This document shows, piece after piece, positions 1-8,795 of a DNA stretch of 64,000 nucleotides. Origin of the DNA: Lichenicoccus sp963693035 (GTDB taxonomy: Bacteria > Pseudomonadota > Alphaproteobacteria > Acetobacterales > Acetobacteraceae); NCBI GenBank assembly GCA_963693035.2, contig CAXMMQ010000003.1, positions 434,001 to 498,000 on the forward strand. Direction: 5' to 3'. Below the pieces are notes generated by a model that saw only the letters and a program-made list of their open reading frames with translations, made no database searches and was not told the DNA's origin. The translations under genes and the position numbers were made by a program. The stretch's first letter is position 1, and each line of letters starts with the position of its first letter.

Positions 1-89
1 GCCCTGCCTTCTCGCCCATCCGACCCTCTGCAAGCAAGCAGCGTGACGCCCCGGCCGCCGGATTTCGCCATGCCGCAGGCGGGCGGCTG

Positions 90-2045
90 TCATGTCGGCA
101 CGGATGAGCCTGCAACGGCGGCTCGTCTCAGATCTGGTGGCATCGCCTCTTCCACAAGTCCTCGCAGCGCCTCCTCCAGCCCCAGCACCTCCTGCGCGGC
201 ACCACCGAGGCGGCGCATGGCGACGGTGCGCGCCTCCGCCTCCTTGCGCCCGACCACCAGGATCACCGGCACCCGTCCCACGCTGTGCTCTCGTATCTTG
301 GCGTTGATCTTCTCGTTGCGGGTGTCGGCCTGCACCGCCAGACCGGCCCGCTTCAGCAGGGCAGCCACCTCGAGCGCATAGGGCTCGGCATCGGTCACGA
401 TCGAGGCCACCACCACCTGCACCGGCGCCAGCCAGACCGGGAAGCGCCCGGCATACTGCTCGATCAGGATGCCGAGGAAGCGCTCGAAGGAGCCCACGAT
501 CGCGCGGTGCAGCATCACCGGGCGGTGCCGCGCGCTGTCCTCGCCGATGAAGCTGGCATCGAGCCGCTCGGGCAGCACGTAGTCCACCTGCAGGGTGCCG
601 CACTGCCAGTCGCGGCCGATCGCGTCGCGCAGCACGAACTCCAGCTTGGGGCCGTAGAACGCGCCCTCGCCCGGGTTCAGCTCGTAGCCGACGCCGGCCA
701 GCCGGCAGGCCTCGACCAGCGCCGCCTCGGCGCGGTCCCAGGTGGTGTCGTCGCCGGCGCGGTTGTCCGGGCGGTCGGCGAATTTCACCACGAAGCTGTC
801 GAAGCCGAGGTCGGAATAGACCTGCGCCAGCATCGCCACGAAGCGCGCGGTCTCTTCGGCCACCTGCGCCTCGGTGCAGAAGATATGCGCGTCGTCCTGG
901 GTAAAGGCGCGCACCCGCATGATGCCGTGCAGCGCGCCGGATGGCTCGTAGCGGTGGCAGGCGCCGAACTCCGCCATGCGCAGCGGCAGCTCCCGGTACG
1001 AGCGCAGCCCGTGCCTGAAGATCTGCACGTGGCACGGGCAGTTCATCGGCTTCAGGGCGAGGCTCTTGTCCTCGTCCTCAACCGTCGCGATGAACATGTG
1101 CTCGCGATAGTTCTCCCAGTGCCCGGACGCCTCCCAGAGCGAGCGGTCCACCAGTTGCGGCGTGCGCACCTCCTCGTAGCCTTGATCGTTCTGCACCCGG
1201 CGCATGTAGTCCTGCAGCACGGTGTAGAGACGCCAGCCCTTCGGATGCCAGAAGATCGAGCCGACCGCCTCCTCCTGGATGTGGAACAGGTCCATCTCGC
1301 GGCCGATACGGCGATGGTCGCGCCGCTCGGCCTCCTCGATCTGGTGCAGATGCGCGTCCAGCTCGCCGGCATCGCGCCAGGCGGTGCCGTAGATGCGGGT
1401 CAGCATCGGGTTGCGATGGTCGCCGCGCCAGTAGGCGCCGGCCACCCTCATCAGCTTGAAGGCACTCCCGATGTCGCCGGTCGATCGCATGTGCGGCCCG
1501 CGGCACAGATCGAGCCAGTCGCCCTGGCGGTAGATCGAGATCGGCTCGCTCTCGGGCAGGTCGCGTATCAGCTCGGCCTTGTATCGCTCGCCGCGCGCCT
1601 CGAAGAACGTGATCGCCTCGTCACGCGGCCACACCTCGCGCACGAAGCCCGCGTTGCGCGCGACGATCCCGCGCATGCGCGCCTCGATGCCGGCGAGGTC
1701 CTCGGTGGTGAACGGCTCGTTGCGCGCGAAATCGTAGTAGAAGCCGTTCTCGATCACCGGGCCGATGGTGACCTGGGTGCCGGGATGCAGGCCCTGCACC
1801 GCCTCGGCCAGCACGTGTGCGGCGTCATGCCGGATCAGGCCCAGCGCCTGCGGGTCGCGCCTGGTCACGAACACCACGCGGCTGTCGGCGTCGATCTCGT
1901 GGCTCAGATCGACCAGGCGGCCGTCGAGCTCCATCGCCAGCGCCGCGCGGGCCAGGCCGGGGCCGATCGAGGCGGCCACCGCGATGCCCGTCACCGGGGC
2001 CGCGAACTGGCGCACGGATCCGTCGGGCAGGGTGATCGCAGGCAT
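90..2045 (-). CDS. thrS: Threonyl-tRNA synthetase
   Basis: Class II aminoacyl-tRNA synthetase that charges tRNA-Thr in the cytoplasm. The 651 aa length is normal for the full bacterial enzyme. Domains in order: an N-terminal TGS domain (about 1-60), the editing domain with the HDAAH motif (H73/H77), the catalytic core with the zinc-binding MNCPCH motif (about 334-339) and a motif 2-like CHRYE segment near 363, then the anticodon-binding domain (about 540-640), which contains a VPVILVVG strand. The ATG at 2045 begins the TGS domain directly, so it is the natural start. The next gene upstream on the same strand is the GT9 glycosyltransferase, 62 bp away. The usual downstream partner infC would lie before base 90 and cannot be seen. 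Confidence 0.97.
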   Translation of the reverse strand: MPAITLPDGSVRQFAAPVTGIAVAASIGPGLARAALAMELDGRLVDLSHEIDADSRVVFVTRRDPQALGLIRHDAAHVLAEAVQGLHPGTQVTIGPVIENGFYYDFARNEPFTTEDLAGIEARMRGIVARNAGFVREVWPRDEAITFFEARGERYKAELIRDLPESEPISIYRQGDWLDLCRGPHMRSTGDIGSAFKLMRVAGAYWRGDHRNPMLTRIYGTAWRDAGELDAHLHQIEEAERRDHRRIGREMDLFHIQEEAVGSIFWHPKGWRLYTVLQDYMRRVQNDQGYEEVRTPQLVDRSLWEASGHWENYREHMFIATVEDEDKSLALKPMNCPCHVQIFRHGLRSYRELPLRMAEFGACHRYEPSGALHGIMRVRAFTQDDAHIFCTEAQVAEETARFVAMLAQVYSDLGFDSFVVKFADRPDNRAGDDTTWDRAEAALVEACRLAGVGYELNPGEGAFYGPKLEFVLRDAIGRDWQCGTLQVDYVLPERLDASFIGEDSARHRPVMLHRAIVGSFERFLGILIEQYAGRFPVWLAPVQVVVASIVTDAEPYALEVAALLKRAGLAVQADTRNEKINAKIREHSVGRVPVILVVGRKEAEARTVAMRRLGGAAQEVLGLEEALRGLVEEAMPPDLRRAAVAGSSVPT

Positions 2046-2107
2046 CGGGGTGGCTCCGGGTGCTATAGGGCGGGTGCTCAGGGTACGCGGTGGGCCTTCC
2101 TATGGCG

Positions 2108-3022
2108 TCAGGCCGGGGAAGCCGCAACCCTGGCGAGGACGTCCTCGACCGGCAGGCTGGCCAGATCTGCGACCCGCAGGATCGTGACACGCCCCGGGTC
2201 GGGTCCGCGCGGCGCGGTCAGCGCCGGATCGCTCTCGGCCGAGAACAGGACCACGCAGCGCGTGCCCAACGCGGCGGCCAGATGCATCGGACCGGTATCG
2301 TTACCGACGGCGAGCGACGCGCGCGCCGCGATCCCGCCCAGCTCCAGCAGGCTGGTCTGTCCGGTGAGGTCGAGCGCCTGCCTGCATCCGTGCCGGATCG
2401 CCTGGGCCAGCGGCGCGTCGGCGACGGCACCGACCACCACCGGTCGCACGCCCTGCCCGGAGAGGATGCCGGCAAGTTCGGCAAAGCGCGCGATCGGCCA
2501 GCGCTTGGCCGGGCGATGCGGCGCGGCACCCGGGACCAGCAACGCATACGGCCGGTCCAGACTTGGCCCCTGCCTCCCCAGCCAGCCCAGATCCGGCGGG
2601 GGCACGTCCGCAATGCCGGCGCGGGCGAGCTGGTCGGCCTGCCGCTCGCGCGTGTGCATCAGGTCGCGCACCGGATTGTCGTGCGGGTGCGAGGCGCCGC
2701 GCGCGATGCCCGACCAGGGCGGCCGGCCGGCCAGCCGGAAGTAGCGCGACGACCGGCCCGAGGTCTGCAGGTCATAGACGAAGTCGAAGCCCAGCAGCTT
2801 CCGGCGCAGCGCCAGCACGCAATCGAAGCGCCACCAGGGCGGCCGCTGGTCCACCAGTACCTCGTCGAACCAGGGGGACGCCTTGGCCAGGGCGGCAAAC
2901 GGCTTCGTCGTCAGCAGGGTCAGCCGGTCGCCGGGATGATGCCGCCGGATTGCCGCGAATGGCGCGAAGGCCTGCACGAGGTCGCCGAGCGCACCCAGCT
3001 TGATGATCAGGATGCGCGCCAT
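2108..3022 (-). CDS. Glycosyltransferase family 9 (heptosyltransferase-like)
   Basis: About 304 aa, resembling ADP-heptose:LPS heptosyltransferases of the GT-B fold, which add heptose or a related sugar to the LPS core on the inner face of the inner membrane. The N-terminus MARILIIKLGALGD is the classic beta-strand and glycine loop of this family. Near the C-terminus, NDTGPMHLAAALG is the typical donor-site motif. An in-frame upstream start at 3088 exists, but its extra 22 residues look unrelated to the fold, so I take the ATG at 3022. It lies in the same orientation as narK upstream and thrS downstream. The exact sugar and acceptor cannot be told from sequence. Confidence 0.87.
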   Translation of the reverse strand: MARILIIKLGALGDLVQAFAPFAAIRRHHPGDRLTLLTTKPFAALAKASPWFDEVLVDQRPPWWRFDCVLALRRKLLGFDFVYDLQTSGRSSRYFRLAGRPPWSGIARGASHPHDNPVRDLMHTRERQADQLARAGIADVPPPDLGWLGRQGPSLDRPYALLVPGAAPHRPAKRWPIARFAELAGILSGQGVRPVVVGAVADAPLAQAIRHGCRQALDLTGQTSLLELGGIAARASLAVGNDTGPMHLAAALGTRCVVLFSAESDPALTAPRGPDPGRVTILRVADLASLPVEDVLARVAASPA

Positions 3023-3091
3023 GCCGTCAGCTTGCGGAACCGAGGTCGGCGACGCCAGCGACTTCTTGCGATCGGGTTCGAGCGGCAATCC

Positions 3092-4441
3092 CTACGCAGC
3101 GATCCCCATCGACGACGACATGCGCTGCGCCACCGCCGCGTCGTAGAGCGCCCGCTCCTCCTGCTTGTGCTGCACCGGGAAGCGGATCGCAGCCGCACCG
3201 CAGGCACAGATGACGGCGGCGAGGCCCAGCACCATGAAGCAAAGCGCCGGCTGGCCGGTGAAGCGCAGCAGCAGCCCGGCCGCGACCCCGCCGATATTGC
3301 CGCCCGCGCCGATGATGCCGCACACGCCGCCCAGCACCTTGCGGTCGATGAACGGCACCAGCGCATAGAGCGAGCCGCACGCCATGTGCGTGAACAGGCC
3401 GAACACCAGCATCATCGACACTGCCATCACCACGGTGCCGGACTGCGAGAACACGATCAGGAACACGCCTTCCCCGAGCATCAGGCCGAACAGCAGCCAG
3501 GTGCGCCCATCCAGCCCGTGGGTCCGCGCCATCTTGTCCGACAGCAGGCCGCCGACCGCGCGGGCGAACAGCGCCAGCAGCCCGAAGGCTCCCACCGCGA
3601 GGCCTGCATCCTGCAGCGACATCTGGTAGCGGTTGAAATAGTAGGTCGCCGCGATGGAGTGCACGAACAGCTCGACCCCGAAGGACGCGCCGTAGCAGGC
3701 GGCGAGCAGCCAGACCCGGTGGTTGCGGCCGGCTTCCTTCATGACGTCCAGGCCGCCCTTCTTGCCGACCTGCGTCGACAGCCCCATGCGGCGCAGGTCG
3801 GCGAAGTTACCCTCGGGCGTGTCCTGGGTGTATTTCCAGTACAACACCGCGGTGACCAGCATCAGCCCCGCCGGCAGCACCTGCGCATACCGCCAGGACA
3901 GGCCCTTGCTGAAGCCCCAGGCGCCGATCAGCGCGAGCACGACCGGCATCAGGCTCTGCGTGGTGCCACCACCCGCATTGCCCCAGCCGCCGACGGTGGC
4001 GTTGGCGGTGCCGACCACGTTGGGGGCAAACATGACCGAGGTGTGGAACTGCGTGATGACGAAGCTGGCGCCGATGATGCCGATCAGCAGGCGGAACACC
4101 AGGAACGAGGTGTAGTCCCAGGCAAACGCGATGCCGATGACCGGGAAGGCGCCGAAGACCAGCAGCGCGGTGTAGGTCAGGCGCGGCCCGTACTTGTCGC
4201 AGAGCGGCCCGATGACGAAGCGGGCGAGCACGGTGGCGAACACGCCCGCGATTCCGATCGAGTAGACCTGGTCGTTCGTGAGGTGCAGGTCGCCCTTGAT
4301 GACCGGCATCAGCGGCGCCGTCGCGAACCAGGCAAAGAAGCAGACGAAGAACGCGATCCAGGTCAGGTGGAACGCCCGCATCTGCGGCGTCCGCAAGCTG
4401 AACAGATCGATACGTGTTGCCTTGGCAACGAACTGTGGCAT
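3092..4441 (-). CDS. Nitrate/nitrite porter, NNP family of the MFS (NarK/NasA type)
   Basis: A 449 aa inner-membrane permease with about 12 hydrophobic segments. The first starts near residue 25 (LTWIAFFVCFFAWFA). The NNP signature rich in glycine and asparagine (GTANATVGGWGNAGGG, about 140-155) marks it as a nitrate or nitrite transporter rather than a generic MFS protein. The second glycine-rich signature lies in the C-terminal half (GVCGIIGAGGNIGG). It is transcribed away from a decayed nitrate-responsive ANTAR regulator. The leader between them carries two stem-loops and a sigma-54-like promoter. No nitrate or nitrite reductase gene is in the window, so assimilatory versus respiratory use is undecided; the ANTAR neighbour favours assimilation. 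Confidence 0.9.
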   Translation of the reverse strand: MPQFVAKATRIDLFSLRTPQMRAFHLTWIAFFVCFFAWFATAPLMPVIKGDLHLTNDQVYSIGIAGVFATVLARFVIGPLCDKYGPRLTYTALLVFGAFPVIGIAFAWDYTSFLVFRLLIGIIGASFVITQFHTSVMFAPNVVGTANATVGGWGNAGGGTTQSLMPVVLALIGAWGFSKGLSWRYAQVLPAGLMLVTAVLYWKYTQDTPEGNFADLRRMGLSTQVGKKGGLDVMKEAGRNHRVWLLAACYGASFGVELFVHSIAATYYFNRYQMSLQDAGLAVGAFGLLALFARAVGGLLSDKMARTHGLDGRTWLLFGLMLGEGVFLIVFSQSGTVVMAVSMMLVFGLFTHMACGSLYALVPFIDRKVLGGVCGIIGAGGNIGGVAAGLLLRFTGQPALCFMVLGLAAVICACGAAAIRFPVQHKQEERALYDAAVAQRMSSSMGIAA

Positions 4442-4455
4442 GTGTTGTTATCCCA

Positions 4456-4546
4456 GGAAGTTGCAAAGGCGGGCCCTTGCGTTCGGCACTTCCCTGCCCC
4501 CATTGCGGGCAACGACGCACGGTGCCTTGAGCGCGCCAAGGGCACC
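4456..4546 (-). promoter_or_regulatory. Structured leader of the nitrate porter (two stem-loops)
   Basis: Two inverted repeats lie between the putative promoter and the narK start at 4441. The distal one (4521-4546) pairs GGTGCCTTG with CAAGGGCACC with one bulge. The proximal one (4456-4493) has an outer stem GGAAGT/ACTTCC enclosing an imperfect GCAAAGG/CCCTTGC stem. Nitrate genes in proteobacteria are often controlled by ANTAR proteins (NasR/NasT) that bind two-hairpin leaders and prevent termination. The arrangement fits that model by inference only. I see no clear U-tract after the second hairpin, so it could act on translation instead. Confidence 0.4.
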
Positions 4547-4571
4547 TCATCGTGACCTTGGAGTCCCCTAG

Positions 4572-4587
4572 AGCATGTCCTGTGCCA
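4572..4587 (-). promoter_or_regulatory. Candidate sigma-54 promoter for the nitrate porter
   Basis: Read on the minus strand this is TGGCACAGGACATGCT. It matches the -24/-12 consensus (TGGCAC-N5-TTGC) with GG and GC separated by exactly 10 bases and one mismatch in the -12 box. Transcription would begin near 4560, giving a ~120 nt leader holding the two stem-loops. Sigma-54 (rpoN) is encoded in this window. Caution: bases 4569-4578 also match the first 10 bases of the MITE terminal repeat found at 24285 and 27585, so part of the motif could be an element remnant. Confidence 0.4.
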
Positions 4588-4680
4588 GATTGCCGGTGGT
4601 GCGGAGTTTGCAGCGCGGAACAGCCGGGCGCTCCGGACCACCACGCCGCGCGAGCAAGGGCGCCCCATGATCCACGGCTT

Positions 4681-5681
4681 ATGATTTCGGCGCTTGTTCT
4701 CAATAGCGGTGGTCTTGCCGCCCCGCCCCTGGCGGCAGACCTCGCGGAAGCCGGGGTCGGCGTGCACGGGGAGACCGACTGCCAGCATCTGCTGCAGGAC
4801 GTGATCAGAAAAGCGGCAGACACTGTGGTCTGTTTCCAGCAGGTACCTGACGCGCCGTTGTTCGCCGCTCTCGCTGCAGTCGCCGCCTCGGCGTCCCGCC
4901 CGGTGGTGGTGTTCACGATGGATCCGGATGCCGAGAAGATGGCCATCGCCACCACCAGCGGCGTCCACGCCTATGTCGTCGCCGGATATAGCCGCAACCG
5001 GCTGCGCTTCGACGAGCGCAAATTGGTGGATCGTGCGAAGGGCATCCTGATCGGTGCGCGTCAACTCCGCGAGGAGGAGGCGTTCCGGGCGCTGCGCGGT
5101 GCGGCGATGGTCTCCAAGCAGCGGATCGGCCAGGTTTCCAGGGTCGTCATCGACTCCGCGCACTCTGCCGAGGCGGTCAACCGCGCCGGGCAACTCAGGT
5201 TGCTGTCGCAGCGCATCGTCAAGTTCTACGCGCTCGCCTGCACGGGTGTTGCGGACCCGGAGATGCAGGGCATGTTCGCGGACGCCCTGGCGCACGTGGA
5301 CAGCAACCTTGCCATTCTCGATCGCAGCCACGTTCGGCGACCTGCTCGGCGCCGTGAGCGGTCCCTGGAGCAGATTGCGGGTGGCGTTGAAGGGTCCGCC
5401 GAAGGTGTCGCGCCTGGCCGACATCGACAGGCTGGCCGAACAGCTCCTGGAGCCTTGCCGGTCTGGACTATCTCGACCGGCTGCCGCTGACCAACGCCGA
5501 CATCGCGCGCGAACTCGGAGCCACACACCTGGCGTGGCAGGCGTTCAGGAATGGCCTGAACGACCCGGGCATGCCGGCCGGCCGCACCTGCATCGCTGCA
5601 TCGAGCGAGGTGCTGTTCAGCCATTCCGACCGACTGACCGACCTGATCGAGCGCGGAATCAACGCCTTGATGGGCTTCTAG
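4681..5681 (+). pseudogene. Broken nitrate-responsive ANTAR regulator (NasT-like receiver/ANTAR plus PilJ/NIT-type domain)
   Basis: The reading frame opens at ATG 4681 with a receiver-like domain. A clear ANTAR RNA-binding domain follows (ERKLVDRAKGILI, then EEAFRALRGAAM). Next comes a PilJ/NIT-type sensor helix (NRAGQLRLLSQRI, about residue 168). The homologous reading then moves to the next frame near 5325-5335 (continuing FGDLLGAVSGPWS) and to the third frame near 5455 (continuing LDYLDRLPLTNADIA). It ends at TAG 5679-5681. Each step equals one extra base or two missing. The normal linker of roughly 30 residues between the receiver (VVAGYSRNR) and the ANTAR helix also seems to be missing. 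Together this suggests a non-functional gene, although two sequencing errors could mimic the frameshifts. It is divergent from the nitrate porter it would normally regulate. Confidence 0.75.
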
Positions 5682-5730
5682 ATCAAGTCACCGAAGCAAC
5701 CCCGTGGGTTCCTGGGCGCGGCAAGCGCGA

Positions 5731-6969
5731 TCAGGCTCTGCGACCCGCCCAGCGGGGCGGATCGGGTTGCCGGGACAGCAGTTCGTCATAGACCGCGAGC
5801 GTCGAGCGCTGCATCGCCGGCAGGCCGTAATGCTCGGCGACGTGGGTGCGGGCGCGGAATGCCAGCGCCTCGCGCTCGCCTGGGTCCAGCGCCAGCAGCC
5901 GGCCGAGCGCTTGCGCCAGCGCCCCGACATCGCCGGGCGGGAACACCGTGCCGCTGACGCCGTCCTCGACGGTCTCCATCGCGCCGCCATGGCCCGCCAC
6001 CAGCACCGGCCGCCCCATCGCCTGCGCCTCGATCACCACGCGTCCGAACGGCTCCGGCTTGAGCGACGGCACCACCACGATGTCGGCCAGCGCGTAGGCC
6101 GCCGGCATGTCGTCGCAGTGCCCGGCGAAGCGCAGCCGCTTCATCAGGCCAAGCTCGTGCGCCTGCGCCAGCAGCGCATTGGCATGGCTGCCCTCGCGCT
6201 GCCTCGGCCCGACCAGCACGCAGACCCAGGGCGGCGCATCCGCCGGCAGCCGCGCCAACGCCTGCAGCAGCAGCTCATGGCCCTTCCAGGGAGTGATCCG
6301 GCCGGCCAGCATGATGACCCTGGCGCCGAACGGCAGGCTCCAGTCGGACGCCAGCGCATGCAGCCGATCGCCGCGGATCGCGGATGGATCGAACATCGCA
6401 AGATCGGCGCCGCGCGGGATGATGCGCAGCCGGTCCTCCCCGACCGCATAGTCGGCCTGCAGGCGCCCGGCCACGAAGCGGCTGATCGCGATCACCCGCT
6501 CGCCGCGTGCCATGATCGCGTTGTAGCGGTGCTTGAACGGCAGGTCCTCGCTGTAGGCGCCATGCCACGTCGTGACGAACGCCGTTCGCGTGCGCCGGGC
6601 GGCGAGCCACGCCGACCAGGCCGGGGCCCGGCTGCGCGCATGCACCAGGTCCACGCCCTCGCGCCGGATCAGCCGCGCCAGCCGACGGGAGTTCATCCAG
6701 ATGCCGAGCGGGTCCTTGGTCATCAGCCGCAGCGTGACATGGCGGCCGCCGGCGCGCGCCACCTGCGAGACCATCCGGCCACCGGCGCTGGCGACCAGGG
6801 CGGTGCCCCCCGCCTGCGCGATCGCCCGCACGATCTCTATGGTGCCGCGCTCGACGCCGCCCGCCTGCAGCGAGGGGAGCACCTGCAGGATGACGGGCGT
6901 GCGTCCATGCAGGGACTGCGCCTGGGAGTTGGACTGCACGGACGACTTGGACTGGACGGTGGCAGACAT
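5731..6969 (-). CDS. Glycosyltransferase family 4
   Basis: A 412 aa GT-B enzyme that probably adds a sugar to a cell-surface polysaccharide or LPS. The N-terminal domain carries the LQAGGVERGTIEI motif. The C-terminal donor-binding domain begins at about residue 210 with AGRITPWKGHELL, and its nucleotide-sugar E-x7-E motif is in the segment SLKPEPFGRVVIEAQAMGRPV. The frame remains open upstream to 7533, but those residues do not resemble the family. The ATG at 6969 is followed by a short polar leader and then the GT4 fold, so it is the best start. Its 3' end lies 49 bp from the broken regulator (convergent), and it is divergent from the hydrolase at 7130. Donor and acceptor are unknown. Confidence 0.88.
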   Translation of the reverse strand: MSATVQSKSSVQSNSQAQSLHGRTPVILQVLPSLQAGGVERGTIEIVRAIAQAGGTALVASAGGRMVSQVARAGGRHVTLRLMTKDPLGIWMNSRRLARLIRREGVDLVHARSRAPAWSAWLAARRTRTAFVTTWHGAYSEDLPFKHRYNAIMARGERVIAISRFVAGRLQADYAVGEDRLRIIPRGADLAMFDPSAIRGDRLHALASDWSLPFGARVIMLAGRITPWKGHELLLQALARLPADAPPWVCVLVGPRQREGSHANALLAQAHELGLMKRLRFAGHCDDMPAAYALADIVVVPSLKPEPFGRVVIEAQAMGRPVLVAGHGGAMETVEDGVSGTVFPPGDVGALAQALGRLLALDPGEREALAFRARTHVAEHYGLPAMQRSTLAVYDELLSRQPDPPRWAGRRA

Positions 6970-7129
6970 CGCCAGGCGCCATAGCACGCGGATCAGACCC
7001 CTGTCCCGTTCGGAATCGTAATGTTTTCCGCGACCGTGGCGCCGGCGCCGCAGCAGGCTCGCCCGATCGCCGTCCGGAACGCTCGCCGGGCGAGGCTGTT
7101 GAAGGCGCAGATGCCCGGAGCCTGCACCC

Positions 7130-7891
7130 ATGGACACTGATCCCGCCTCCGACGCGGTCGCGATCCTCCGCGCCGACGGGGTGCGCCTCGCCGGACGCCA
7201 CCAGTCCGGAAGTGGCCCGGCGATCCTGTTCCTGCACGGGCTGATGAGCAGCATGCAGGGCGAGAAGGTCGGGCGCCTGGCAGCCTGGGCGTCGGCGCGT
7301 GGCCAGGAGTTCCTGCGCTTCGACTGTTCCGGCCATGGCGGCAGCGGCGGACGCTTCATCGACGGCACCATCAGCGTCTGGCTCGGCGATGCCGGGCTCG
7401 CTTTGGACCGGCTGGCCGCTCCCAGAGTGATCCTGGTCGGCTCCTCGATCGGCGGCTGGCTCGCCCTGCTCCTCGCCCTTTCCCATCCGGACCGCATCGC
7501 CGGACTGCTGCTGGTGGCGCCGGCGCCGGACATGACGCGCCGGGTCGGATCGCTGCTTCCGGCCGCGGGCAGGATCGCCCTGGAACGCGAAGGCGTCTGG
7601 CAGCGCCCGAGCCGCTACGGCGAACCCATCCCGATCACCCGGATGATGCTCGAGGATGGCGAACATCACTGCCTGCTCGACGCCCCGATCGCCATCGGCT
7701 GTCCGGTGCGCATCCTGCACGGCCAGCAGGATGCCGACGTGCCTTGGGAGGGGAGCCTCCAGCTTGCCGCGCGACTGGCGACCGACGACGTGCAGCTCTC
7801 GCTGGTCAAGGATGGCGACCACCGGCTGTCCCGCCCGCGCGACCTCGCTTTGATGGCCGAGGCGCTGGACGCGCTGTGCCGGTCGCTTTGA
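7130..7891 (+). CDS. Alpha/beta hydrolase
   Basis: A 253 aa cytoplasmic serine hydrolase with the usual fold. The oxyanion-loop motif is LFLHGLMSS (about 32-40) and the nucleophile elbow is GSSIGG (about 104-109). The acid is probably in the QQDADVPWE segment, and the catalytic histidine is in the DGDHRLSRP segment (about 230-235). The length and the DHRL ending resemble BAAT/peptidase S9-like esterases of unknown substrate. It begins 160 bp from the divergent GT4 gene and ends convergently 18 bp before the SDR gene. Substrate cannot be predicted. Confidence 0.85.
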   Translation: MDTDPASDAVAILRADGVRLAGRHQSGSGPAILFLHGLMSSMQGEKVGRLAAWASARGQEFLRFDCSGHGGSGGRFIDGTISVWLGDAGLALDRLAAPRVILVGSSIGGWLALLLALSHPDRIAGLLLVAPAPDMTRRVGSLLPAAGRIALEREGVWQRPSRYGEPIPITRMMLEDGEHHCLLDAPIAIGCPVRILHGQQDADVPWEGSLQLAARLATDDVQLSLVKDGDHRLSRPRDLALMAEALDALCRSL

Positions 7892-7909
7892 GGCCCCGGA
7901 TGCGAGGCG

Positions 7910-8791
7910 TCAGGCCGCTCCCCGCTCTTCGCAGAGGATAGCGGACAGGCCCTCCCGGTAGGTCGGATAGTGCCAGCGATAGCCGAGCACCTGCTGGGTC
8001 ACGGCGCTGCGGACCTTGCGGTTGTCGGCCCAGAACGAGCGCGCCATCGGACTCATCGTCTCCCGTGCCTCGGCAAGCGGCGTGGCCTCCGGCGCCGGCA
8101 CGCCGAGCAGTTCCGCCGCGTGCGCCGTGACCACCGCGCTCTCCTCCGGGAGATCGTCGGCGAGGTTCAGCACCCGGCGGCCCACCGGCGGATGCAGCAT
8201 CGCCGCCAGGGTGGCGCCGGCGATGTCGTCGCGGTGGATGCGCCCGAAGCAGTGCCCGGGCGCGGCGATGCGCCGGGCGCTGCCATTGCGCAGGCTGTCG
8301 AGGGCGCTGCGGCCGGGCCCGTAGATGCCGGCGATGCGCAGCAGGTCGATCACCCCGCCAGTGGCCGCCTCGGCGACGGATGTCCAGGCCCGCTCCGCCT
8401 CGATCCGGCGCCGGGCGCGCGCCGATCCGGGATCGGGCGGGCTCGCCTCGTCGACCCAGCCGCCGTCCTGGTCGCCATAGATGCCGGTGGTCGAGAAATA
8501 GCCGATCCAACGCAGTTGCGGCGCTGATCGCAACGCTTTGCCATGGCGCGCCAGCACCGGATCGGCCGCCCCGCCCGCGTCATCGCGCGGCGGAACCGAG
8601 ACCAGCAGATGAGTGGCCTCGTCGATGCAGGCGCCGGCCGCATCGAAGCCGATCCGCTCGATGCCGTCCCTGGGCCCGTCCCGGCTAGTGGTCCCGATCA
8701 CCCGCCAGCCCGCGGCGGCCGCCAGGCGGCCCGCGGCGGCAGCGGCGTAGCCGAGCCCGAACACCAGCAGCGTCGGCGGTGAACCGGTCAT
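7910..8791 (-). CDS. SDR-family NAD(P)-dependent epimerase/reductase (YeeZ-like)
   Basis: A 293 aa Rossmann-fold protein of the extended/atypical SDR group. The dinucleotide-binding motif GLGYAAAAAG is at residues 12-21. The fold continues with the strand YFSTTGIYGDQDG and the LLRIAGIYGPGRS segment that typically lines the active site of sugar epimerases. The tyrosine in TGIYGD takes the place of the usual catalytic YxxxK, which I do not find, so enzymatic activity is uncertain. It lies 4 bp downstream of the FzlA-like gene and probably shares its transcript. Confidence 0.82.
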   Translation of the reverse strand: MTGSPPTLLVFGLGYAAAAAGRLAAAAGWRVIGTTSRDGPRDGIERIGFDAAGACIDEATHLLVSVPPRDDAGGAADPVLARHGKALRSAPQLRWIGYFSTTGIYGDQDGGWVDEASPPDPGSARARRRIEAERAWTSVAEAATGGVIDLLRIAGIYGPGRSALDSLRNGSARRIAAPGHCFGRIHRDDIAGATLAAMLHPPVGRRVLNLADDLPEESAVVTAHAAELLGVPAPEATPLAEARETMSPMARSFWADNRKVRSAVTQQVLGYRWHYPTYREGLSAILCEERGAA

Positions 8792-8795
8792 CGCC

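Noticed and set aside
285..4555. Long plus-strand open frames opposite thrS, GT9 and narK
   Set aside because: Shadows of well-supported minus-strand genes; no ribosome-binding sites or recognisable domains.
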